DNA of 36,042 bases from Elysia marginata (lineage: Eukaryota; Mollusca; Gastropoda; Plakobranchidae). The notes beneath the pieces were generated by a model, which was not told the origin of the DNA, ran no database searches, and was given only the letters and a program-made list of their open reading frames with translations. The position numbers and the translations under genes are program-made. Below, piece after piece: positions 1-10,706 of the stretch. Every line of letters begins with the position of its first letter. Within the stretch, counting starts at the first letter, position 1. The stretch is from contig BMAT01012884.1 in the NCBI GenBank assembly GCA_019649035.1, positions 62,552-98,593 of the forward strand, read 5' to 3'.

Positions 1-58
1 TACTACTACTACTACTAATACTACTACTACTAACACTACTACTACTACAACTAATACA
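1..58. repeat. ACT trinucleotide microsatellite
   Basis: Imperfect (TAC/ACT)n with occasional AAC and AAT interruptions, running off the left edge of the window. Confidence 0.9.
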
Positions 59-462
59 ATTATTGTTACTGTTTTCATTAAAAACTACAAAACTTCCGGA
101 GAATTAATAAGATCTATTACTCGATTCATGACCGTCCCAGATGTCCTTGCATGGTGTACGATTACAGCCATGTATAGACTCTAAAACTTTGGGATGCTAA
201 ATGTTGTGGGTCCTGGGAATGTAAGAGCGTTGTGCCCTAGTTTTCAAGTTGGGCAAATCTTTGACGACATCATTACTGCCAATTTGCGGTGACTTGGCGT
301 GTCTCTTATAGTATTATAGGTTCAGGGGAGGGAAACTTCGCTTGGGTTATGCTGCTCAAATAATGATGGTCTTTTGTAGAATAAATTTGTTCGTTAAAGC
401 CTGAAACAAGGTTGCTTTTTCTACACTCGATATTTTTCTATGTGCTTGTACATCTCCTATTC
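59..462. other. Non-coding, nothing recognised
   Basis: AT-rich sequence without a convincing exon, repeat or RNA gene on either strand. Confidence 0.5.
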
Positions 463-690
463 AATCTCTCTCCATCCCTCTATCTGTTTGTCTGTCTGCC
501 CCCGCTCTCTATCTCTCTCTTTCTCTCTCTCTCTCTGCCTCTCTCTGTCTTTTTCACTTTCTCTCTCTTTCTCTCTATTTCTGTCTAATTCTCTCTTTCT
601 TTTCCCCCTCTCTTCTACTCTCTGAGTCAGTTTTATCTCTGGCCATGGCTCTGACCCTGTCTATGTCTGTTCGTCTGTCTCTCTCTCTAT
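463..690. repeat. CT-rich low-complexity tract
   Basis: Imperfect (CT)n and (TCTG)n. An open frame through it encodes only Ser/Leu/Phe repeats and is not a gene. Confidence 0.85.
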
Positions 691-922
691 CATCTTTGTA
701 CCTATCTATACAAAACTGCAACGCTATGCAACGCTTTTTTTAAACTATCTATATCTACTTACATATTTACTTTGTTTTTTAAACTTTCTGTTCACTTCAG
801 AAAGCAAGCGTAAACTGGCCATCAGCAAGGTTTGATTTGCATTTAAGAAAGTTTAAGTTCATCATCTGGCTTGCAAATTAACAAAACACTGCGAGGAAAG
901 GAATGTTGGTGTTGTCTTTTAT

Positions 923-1370
923 CAACAACTAACATTGGACTTCCACATCGATGATTCTATAGATAAAGCAAATAGATTAATGGGTGTCATCTCTAGATCT
1001 TTTGTATGTTTATTCTTCTTTCTCTGTACAAATCCCTCATCAGACATATTCTTGAGTATGGCATTTGTATTTTGTGCCCGCTGTTAGTATGTTCAGGAGA
1101 CAATCTGTATGTATTGAAAATGTTCAGAAATGAGCAACGAAACTTATTACAGGAATTTCAGAAATGTCGTATGCGGATCGATTGAAAAATCTGCAGCTGC
1201 CAAGCCTCAAGTTTAGACGGATGCGAGGCTATCTAATTCAGTTGTATAAAAATTATTTACCAACATGATGACTTGAAGGCATCAGATTTTTACCTATTCT
1301 AATATTACATTTACATGAGGAGCTGATTTGAAAATTTTTATGAGTAGGTGCAAAATAAAAATAATACATC
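923..1370 (+). pseudogene. Decayed non-LTR retrotransposon (LINE) reverse transcriptase, C-terminal part
   Basis: Conceptual translation across frameshifts shows the typical end of a LINE reverse transcriptase. FHIDDSIDKANRLMGVISRS is followed, after a frame change, by LYKSLIRHILEYG. In a further frame SYADRLKNLQLPSLKFRRMR runs on to GYLIQLYKN. These match the conserved order (KANR.LG.I.R.F / LYKSLVRP.LEY / SY..RL..L.LP.L..RR.RGDLI..YK). At least two frameshifts and several stops make it a dead copy. The 5' part of the element is absent or beyond recognition. Confidence 0.8.
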
Positions 1371-4100
1371 ATTGTTTTCTCTAAAGAACATTAAAAAGTT
1401 GGAACACCCTATGTTTTAAAACCCGGTGATCGTGCCCTAGATCTAGACGATATCTCGTAAATATTGATTTGATACTTTTGTTTCTGTGATGGTGAATTGG
1501 TGTCTCTTGAATATGTGTTTCATTAGTTTTAGTTTTCTGTGATTTTGTTTCCGGGCATTTAAAGAATAATAGAGACCTTTAGCACACGCACCGTGTCTTA
1601 CTACGCGTACGTGAAAATCGGGAAAGCAGATTGAGGAAACTATAAAAATAATGAAACCAGTTTCTAAAAATAGACGCCACAGACGTTCGCGTCATACTCA
1701 CGTGTTGCTGCTTAAAGTCTGTAATAATCCTATTTGACCTTGTAATGATATGGTATGAAAAGATTTCCCCTTGGTTTTCGATGTTATTACAAAATTATAG
1801 TTTTTATGATAATGTTGTTCGTTATCAGATCTTTGTGTGTGAGTGTAAGCCTTAATTAAAAGTTTTGAAAACTTAAAAATTTTTTTGCAACTCCGAGCAC
1901 GCGAGTAGCAATATTAACCGCGACAACAACCTATTATTTATTACATCTGTTAATGTAATCAGTTGTTGATATATTATGTCTTAACTTTTTTTGATTATTA
2001 CAGCGCACATTGTCATTTTTCTCGCAAAACATCAACTTTCCAAAACATTTTAGGCGACTTCAAATAAGGGCCTCCACACGTTTGACCCTGCGCTAAATTC
2101 ACGCTTTGAAATTCTCGAAATCCTGGCTAGATTACAAGGCCTATAACCCCTAGTTCCATCACCTCCGCCGCTCTGAATTTTTCCAGTTAGACAACTTGAC
2201 ATCAAAGTTGTTTGCTGCAAGACCAGCTGTGTGCCTGAAACGCCTTCACTTTTCTCTTCAAAGCAAACCGGATCTCATTACCTGGCGGGCTGGAGACCCT
2301 AACTGGGTCAAGCATCCACTGGTTTGACTAGCTAAGAACACCAATTTTAGATACACGTAGTCAGTCTAAACCGCCATCAAAAGCATTTTTTTACTTAAGA
2401 TCAGTGTAACTATTTAATTTAGAGAGTACATATCCATTTTAAAATTTATTGAATTTTTGCCCTCTTTTTGTCAGACTATCTGTAAATTTAGCATCAAACT
2501 GCCCACATTTTAAAAGAGAGTTACCCAGAGGCGTTTATTGTCTGTGTTATTCAATACTAAAACAAATGCAGGTCAAAAATTTTAGTGCTGGTATGGTTAA
2601 ATTGTCGTTCGATTGGTAGGAAATAACAGGAGAACGATAGCTATACGTATCAATGACAATAACATTAATGTCCTAACTTGGAGCTAGGTTTCCTACTCTT
2701 TGTGCTCACGAAAAACGGTGAGCAAAATATTCTGAATAGCCTGCGTGTTAAGAAAAGAAACGCGGCTAGCTTTTATTGAATATGAAGCTAACCTTGCTTC
2801 ATTCAAGTTAACATTGTGCCAATTACTTCCAAACATGTCTTATAAGAAGCACTAAAAGATAAGAACAGTTGTGCGATGATATCAGCATAAAATACGGTTT
2901 CTATTTAACATTTTTAATGTTCTTTAGCTTTATATCTCCATTTAACGATAAAAAATATGATTTTCTTATGTTTTTAGAAAAGTCATACGGCGTTTATACA
3001 GTTTACGGTATCTAGCCTTTATCCTTTTCCATATGTTAGCCCGTTCTTGTGTAAATAAGTACATAAAACACGACTTGAAGTTAAGCTTACACATCTAATT
3101 GATCACAAATGGGTTGAATATGAAACGCAAAACGCAAACAGCTTGTTAATTTTTTCTTAGATTATTTGGACATTTTTGTGCGTTATGCGTAGGAGGTGTT
3201 AATGGTTTTCTCCAACGACGCAACGGTTCCATTGAACAAGCAAGACTGCCCTATTAAATTATCATTTTTTTTTTCAGTTTGCCTATGCTCATACCCATTT
3301 AAAAATGACGGCAGCCAGGCACTATGCATTTGATTCGAAAATACTGGGGAAAAACAACTTTGTACTTGTTGACCTAGTATGCTTTCAATTGGTATTGATA
3401 TTGTGTCTATGCTTATTTCCACATGAGCAAGACTCACTGTGATCGATCACCGCGATTCTTTAGGCTCCAGCAAGTTAAATTTTGGAGAATATTTTATTGT
3501 TAGATAAAAAAGGATCATTTGAAAATCGCATTATTGGAACTCTCGTTTGCAGAAATTGGTGGACGCTGGTCTAATTCTTGCTCTTCTGACTTTGGCATCA
3601 ATGAGAAAACAAATACATTTACATTTATACGGAAATGTCAGGATGCTACTGTATTTTAAACGCTTTGACCTACGACCTGATGAGGCTGCATTAAGTGTGA
3701 GGGGCAGTCCAATCTGTCGACTGTTAAATCAAGCTGATGGGTAGTCGGTGTTGAAGTCAACTAGCAGCTAATGGAATGTCAAGGTTAACACCTGTCTCCT
3801 CCCTTGACTGCCTCGCCTATGTCGCTGTTTGTAAAATTTTAGCGCCCCCTCCTCTTTCCTCTACATATCCAGACCTTTGTGCTAACAGATTCGTTTATCC
3901 TCTTAATATTTTTTCACGCCTTTGTCAGTTTCATGGCCATTCTCCTCTTTCCATAACATCTTCGTAGTTCTCCTTGTGTTTAAATTGTTTTATTTTTGTT
4001 TATGCTAGAGTGCGTTCATTTCTGTACAGTTGAGGTTTTTGTGTTGTTTGCTACCTACGATCATAAAGCGAAATTGCAAGAAATGAGTAATGTTTCAGTC
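1371..4100. other. Non-coding 5' flank or intron
   Basis: Mostly AT-rich. Two stretches (about 2040-2340 and 3540-3860) are richer in GC and may be old repeat debris, but no protein family or structural RNA was recognised. No HNxxR-type exon that could start CAP domain 1 was seen. Confidence 0.4.
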
Positions 4101-4102
<2 letters not shown>

Positions 4103-4151
<49 letters not shown>

Positions 4152-4178
4152 GAGGGGAGACAGAGAGAAAGATTGAGA
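4103..4178. repeat. GA microsatellite
   Basis: A (GA)n run of about 20 units with flanking GA-rich sequence. The local open frame is Arg/Glu low complexity only. Confidence 0.9.
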
Positions 4179-4444
4179 GAATTCGAATGAAAGATGAGGA
4201 AGTTAGATTATACTAGAGTGTGTAGTGAGAGATAGGCAAAATTATTTTTAAAAAAACGAAAATTCACCGTAAACTTATACCAAAAATATATTGTGTCCAA
4301 GTTTACATGTTATTTATGAAAAGTCTAGCCGAGGTTAAATGCATTATAGTGATAATACTCTCAGGTCCTTCTAAAAATCTGAAGAGGCATAATGAAGTAA
4401 ACAACAAAAAGCAAAACAACCAGAAATTATGAGGCGTAGTCTAG

Positions 4445-5080
4445 TGTGACATATTCTAAGGTAAACTTTATTGAGGATATTTACTTTCGTCAGCCTGTTT
4501 GAGATTGATATACTCTATACTTAGAATAAACTTCAGTAAGATGATGACTTTCGTCGTCGGTCCCTAATTATGAACATTGCAAGACTCTATAGTTAGAATA
4601 ACTTTTAGTAAAGTGATTACTTTCGTCGTCGGTCTGTTTGTAGATGAAAATACTATATAGTTAGGAAAAAAAATAGTACGGTGACTTATTTTGTAGGCGG
4701 CCTGTTTATAGATTAAATACTTTATAGTTAGGAAACATTTAAGTATGGTGACTGTTTTCGTAGGCGGCCTGTTTATAGGTTAAATACTTTATAGTTAGGA
4801 AACATTTAAGTACGGTGACTGTTTTCGTAGGCGGCCTGTTTATAGATTAAATACTTTATAGTTAGGAAACATTTAAGTACGGTGACTGTTTTCGTTGGCG
4901 GCCTGTTTATAGATTTAATACTTTATAGTTAGGAAACATTTAAGTACGGTGACTATTTTCGTAGGCGGCCTGTTTATAGATTAAATACTTTATAGTTAGG
5001 AAACATTTAAGTATGGTGACTGTTTTCGTTGGCGGTCTTCAGCACGGTGATTACTTTCGTCGTCAGTTTGTTTTTGTATT
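4445..5080. repeat. 67-bp tandem repeat array (minisatellite)
   Basis: The anchor GGTGACT begins at 4680, 4747, 4814, 4881, 4948 and 5015, giving an exact 67-base period. Units carry GTAGGCGGCCTGTTTATAG and TTTATAGTTAGGAAACATTT. The central copies are nearly identical. Upstream copies at about 4475, 4544 and 4613 are diverged (TTTCGTCGTCGG in place of TTTCGTAGGCGG). The last full anchor is followed by a 39-base truncated unit and one more diverged start at 5054. The array ends about 130 bases before the CAP exon at 5214. Confidence 0.93.
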
Positions 5081-5213
5081 GAAATACGCTTTTTTTCGTC
5101 AAAACTTCACATTAATGACAACAATACAAGTTAAATCAATATAGTAATACATATTACATATTTATTAACATCCATTATTTTGTACTCTATTCTTAACCCC
5201 CTCTCATTCGAAG

Positions 5214-5441
5214 CGGTGGGACGAGGATCTGGCTCGTAGAGCATCCAGCTATGCCGAGAGATGCGAGTACCGGCGACCCAGGGAGGACCGCATCAATGCC
5301 AATCTGTACTTTACTTCTGACCATGTCTACGGCAACCGCACCATCCACAAATGGTTGGACTCGGCAATCAATGCCTGGAGACGTGTTCGAGAGAGATACA
5401 CCTATGACAGGCACTGTGGTAGGGCTTGTGCTTACGTTCAG
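5214..5441 (+). CDS. Exon: CAP domain 1, middle part
   Basis: This 228-base exon is 76 codons in phase 0 at both ends. The acceptor is the pyrimidine-rich CTCATTCGAAG and the donor is GTAAGAA. It opens with [17 protein letters not shown], the usual CAP pattern W-D-x-x-L-A-x-x-A-x-x-Y-A-x-x-C. It continues through NANLYF, which stands where GENL(F/W) normally is, then [19 protein letters not shown], and ends in CAYVQ, the counterpart of the HYTQ signature. The cavity residues are changed: the GEN glutamate is Ala, the glutamate at Trp+3 is Val, and the HYTQ histidine is Ala. Base composition is clearly richer in GC than the flanks. A preceding exon with the HNxxR motif is expected but was not found in 1-5213. 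Confidence 0.85.
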
Positions 5442-8400
5442 GTAAGAATGAAGGTGATGACTGTATTTTTGAATTAAGAAGGTGCATTTTGAAGGACAGA
5501 AAACGAGGCCCGTGTTGGTAACTCCAGATAAAAAAGATTCGCAATGTGTGTTTGAATTGGTTGGGATGATCACGAATATCTTTGCAAAAAAAAACAGGAA
5601 ATATGTTTAAAAGGTACTGGGTTGTATGGTCTAGCACAATAGGTGGGCAGTCGGTAATTGCAAAGAGGGTTATTTTCAGCTTCTTAAAGAGACTGTAAAA
5701 GGCTATGGTTTTTCGACAGCATTTGCCATTGATGGCTGACTTTCGAAACCCTTTTATTTACTGATAAATGCACATAATTTGATGACATTAATCGTGCTTT
5801 TAATGTATTTGACCATTCTTTATATTTATACCTACCTCGTCACTTTCATACTTAGCTATCATTATTATCCTCTTTTAGCCGTTTTGATTCATGATTTTCC
5901 TCCCCACGTGTTTTTTCCTTCATTTTTTACTTTTATGCGCGCCATTTGTCACAACAAAAATCTTCAGGAGAATCAATTGGACTTAAAGATATGATACTGG
6001 AATGGGTTTCTGCTTATTCTAAACGATGTTCTCTGAAACACCCATAAAACATAATATGATCCTCCAACCCGTGTACCTGTTGTCACCACTCCTGAGCCCC
6101 CATCCTCTTGATGCTCACTGACAGATGATCATGGCGAGAACAGACCGGGTAGGCTGTGCGCTGAGCCTCTGTGAGAATGTACAAGCAGGAAATTTCGTGG
6201 TGGATTACGCTTCTCTCTTTGTCTGTTACTACTACCCCGGGTGAGTGAAATTTCGCCTTGTTCAGCTGGAACACCTTGGGATACGCTTTATCTTTAAGTT
6301 TGCCTAAAAACTCTTTTGATAATGAATTGATGCCTTCCAAGAATAATTTTGACTAATTTATGATTGAGTGACTTTTTCCGGTATCGAGGGAGAATTGGGA
6401 GGTAGGGGGGGGGGAGGGGGTAGTATGTAACGGGCAGCCTCTGTACTCGCATGATATCATACGATATAAAATGTAAAAACGAATACTATATCCCACTTAT
6501 AAAAAGTCGATGAAATGTTGAACAAACACAATTTTAATATTTTCTCTTGCTCTTAAACTATCTAGATTGAATTTTAAAGGACTTTGTTTATGGGTCATAT
6601 GCCAATTTACAGGTTCTTCTAAGTTTTTATGTTTTATTTTTAGTTCTGACGTTTTTATTAATTCTTCGACTGAACACGGAAACACGCTATCAAAACAGCC
6701 TAAGCTTACTTTCTTTAGCTGTTTGAGCAAAAAATCGGTCTTAAAAAACACGATAGGCAAAATCATCATGTAGCCATTGCAAGAGTCAATGCTGAAAGAA
6801 CCACAATGTTTAAACATATTAAAATGTAAAAAAATCAAAGCGTATTTTGCAACGAATTTAATCTTATTGAACTAAATTTGAAAGACTTAGTTTTAAGATG
6901 AGCTGGTTGAAATTAACGCAATTTTCAGGTTTCACCGTCAATAAAGTCTCAACTGGATATAAGGTGTTGTTAACATTTAACGTAACAAAAGTTAGCTACT
7001 AAACGTCGTTGTAAGTTAACCAAGGGAGGTCAATCTTAAAAACTCAATTCTCAGAGAGAATTTACTGAATTCCTACCCTTACATCAACGGCCGCGAGTGC
7101 TCGCGTTGTGACCGAAGAATGCAGTGCCGAGAAGGACTGTGTCATCAGCCAGGTATGTTAATAGACGTCTAGACATAAACTAGTAGTAAAAATCTTCGGG
7201 ATAATGCGTGAGCTCTAACGTAATGTTTAGTTGCAGTTTTTAAAAGCTGTTTAGTTGTTCAAAAAAACTAAATATTTAGATTTAATAGTTTCCCTGAATA
7301 AGATAACACACATTTGTCACTTTATTATTCACCTTCTGTTTTTATTACTTTTGTAAAACAATGTTTAAACACAAAAGAACCTATAATTTTTTTTAAAAAA
7401 AATTCATTTTGATTTTTTAAAAAACTATTAGCCTTTGTTTCGCATAAAAACGTTTTCTAGGTTTCAACACCTTTTTGGGCGGTTTAAATTTATTTAAACC
7501 TTTTAAATTATATCTTTTTTAAACCTAAGACTTCATTTAAAATATGTTTATGTCCGAGGGTCGTTTGTAGGTATCAAACTTTTGAATAAGGTGCTTTTTA
7601 TCATTGAAGAACTTTTGCACCGATAGAAAAATAGTTTTTGCATATTTAAGATAACTTTTACAATCTCCTAGAATACATTTGGCTTAAATAAGTTTAAAAA
7701 ATCTGCATTGAAAATAAAACTGGAAGTACTTATAAATAGAAATGATATAGGCTGGGTGCCAATTTTTCAAATCAAGCAAACAAAATGAGAACAAATTTTA
7801 TCAATTCCATACAACTTTTTGTTTATTTATTTAACAGAGATGTAAACAACAGTTTTCCCTTTTTATTTACTATGTTTCAAAGCTGTCACTTAGTTTTCAA
7901 ATGTATTTTTATCGTCTTTTTTATCACTAACTCGTACAGTTTTGCGTTTTCTATGAGACTGAAATGGCAGTCGAAATTGGGTGAAAACAGACGAAAATTG
8001 ACAGCCTTTTTACTGTCAAAACACGTATTAACAAACACTAGTCAAGGACTTCGGTGACAATTTATTACAAACTATCGAACATCGTTGTAATATTAAAATT
8101 AAAAAAAAAACGTACAGACCATTTTCTGAACAAAGAGGGGAAAGAAAAAAAAATAAAGCAAGTTGTTAACTTTTTCCAGATATCTGCATAGTATTTAATT
8201 TCTTCTTCATAGCCAGGAATCAACAAACCAGACAGTTTTTTTATTTTCATTTTCACATGTATATTTACCATGTGTCAGACAACATCGTTATTTTGTACAC
8301 ATCCAATCTTTTTGTCAGGAACCGAAATCGTGCCTCCAGAGTTGATGCCGCGGAATTCTAGAAGAGGGCCTCAACCTATTGTGGAATACCGAGGTACAAG

Positions 8401-10430
8401 TCTCTTAATATTACAAAAACAAAAGATGCTGAAAATGTTCTAGGTGCATATCTTTAGACTTAAACTTGCATATTGTGCGGCGTCGTGGTCTTGTGGTAGA
8501 CGCTAGGTTTTCAGATCAAGAGATCCGGAGTTCGAGCCCTGCGTCGGCAGGTCAACGTTTAGTCCGTGAGAAAGGCTATTAAAAGTTTATCAGATTTCTC
8601 TGCCCCATTCATGCGTTAAAAAGTACACGACTTTAGGCAGGACAGATGCTGTCAGTTTGCTAGAGTAATGCGCTAAACGCTGCTCCTCCGTGATTTGGCT
8701 GATATCGATCCGTCGGGAAACCTATTTAACGCAGTTAGAGCATTTTAGTGGACTAGGCCCGATATAAAAACCCTTTATTCTCACTGTGGATTTCCTTGAA
8801 AAGAGGCTCATGGTTTAACATACACAATGTGGATTACCAAGGTACTTTTGTCTAAACTTAACATGCATATTGTAGAGCACCGAGGTACAAATCAGCAAAC
8901 ATTAAGATACCTACTAAAAATGCCCTGGGGCCGACCTCTACACGCAGTGGGAAACAGAGGTACAGGTTTCTTAACATTAACATTAGGTACTAGAATAAGA
9001 GGGGACACATTGAATAGAATACTTTTCGTATTTGTTGCTTTTTAATATCAGTGTTATTAAGTTTTGCAGCGGTAACAGCTGCTTTTATATTTAATTTTAT
9101 TTTCTGTCAACGTTACCTTCTTCGTTCACTCACAATCGCAAATAAGGATATTGTTTTTAAGGACTTTACTGCGTAAGTTACTCAACTTGCATTTTCTAGT
9201 TCCATATCGCTGGAAACTGAAGGAACGATCAAGTGGGAAAATGGTTTAACGCACCCAAGCAGCTTTGGCAATTTAACACTTGTTGCGTAATGACATAACT
9301 TAATTGATTATTTACTTTGATGATATAGCCCGAGTATCAAATGTATAAATCACTTTACTGAATTGATCGGGTTTGCAAATACAGATATTTCTTGGGTTAC
9401 TGTAACTCATGTGCCTTAAGGATAGTTCAGGTTCTGAAGACCAACGGTACCCATAGCAGAATAGGAAACGTACCACAACATAAGGACATTTCACATTCTT
9501 CAAATTTGTTAGTATATATCTTACTTTTACCGTTGCTGGTAGTGATTTTATGGTTAGTTGAACAGTTTTTAATCCACTTTTAAAAGTTTTACCATCAGTT
9601 TCAAACTTTTCTAGTTGTGATTTTACATCAAATAGCTGAAAGCTTATTGCATCTTGAGAAACATGCTCCTTCCCACGACTTAGGAGATGATTTATGTACA
9701 TATTCTCATGTCAACAATATTCTCCTATACAATTTCCTGTTTTAGTTTAAAAAAAAGATAAACCAAATGTCTCTTGTTCATGTTTTTCTTTTTAATATTA
9801 CTCCTCCAACTCGTCCTAGACAAACTGACTCAAGATGAAACCAGAGCGCTTGTGGATTCCCACAACCGAATGAGGCGAGGCAACAGCGTTACTCGAGATT
9901 TGGTCAGTAAGACACTTCTTGTGTTGTTTGTTTTAAACTCAACTGGTATAGCTTTCAATCACAAGATAAAACGAGATATCAGAGTAGTAACGACAAAAAA
10001 ATAGTGAGTTGGCACTAAGGTTAACCAGTAAATAGTGAGATAGATGTATATAATGTAAATAGATAGATAGATAGATAGATTGATAAGTTAATAGATAGAT
10101 AGATAGATAGATATACATGATAGCCTTTTCCTACGTTTATTTTGTCGCGTCTTTGTGTTTCAAGCCGTTCATCTAGAGAGAGAAAACAAAGGTAGGACAA
10201 AAGCTCATCATGCAAGTGGAGTACTATATTTCATCATTCATATAACCTGGAATTTTAAATAGATAGGTATATAGTTAGATAGATAGATAGGTAAATAGAT
10301 GTTAATTATGATCTACCTTCCTATGTCATGAGCCTAGACACAGTGTTTCTTGGGTGTCTCCATTCCTCAGTAGGCGTCATATATAGGTAGATAGATAGAT
10401 AGATAGATAGATATTTTGATAAATAGATAG

Positions 10431-10466
<36 letters not shown>

Positions 10467-10631
10467 GGATGGATGGATAGATAGGTAGATAGATAGATAG
10501 ATAGACATATAGATAGATAGATAGATAGATAGATGGATAGATAAATAGATGGATGGATGGATAGATAGATAGATAGATAAATAGATGGATGGATGGATAG
10601 GTAGATGGATAGATAGATAGATAGAAATATT

Positions 10632-10662
<31 letters not shown>

Positions 10663-10663
10663 C

Positions 10664-10706
<43 letters not shown>

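Larger units (their letters stand above)
8394..9819 (+). other. Intron of CAP gene with SINE and duplicated exon-end copies
   Basis: Phase 1 intron. It contains the SINE (8477-8785) and three short copies of the preceding exon end with its donor (8826-8990). The rest is AT-rich with no coding evidence. It would be intergenic if the two CAP domains belong to separate genes. Confidence 0.55.

Noticed and set aside
3547..3967. GC-balanced open frames considered as CAP 5' exons
   Set aside because: No HNxxR motif, signal peptide or matching splice phase.
5193..5573. Minus-strand open frame of 126 codons over the CAP exon
   Set aside because: Antisense shadow of exon 5214-5441, which matches CAP on the + strand with correct splice borders.
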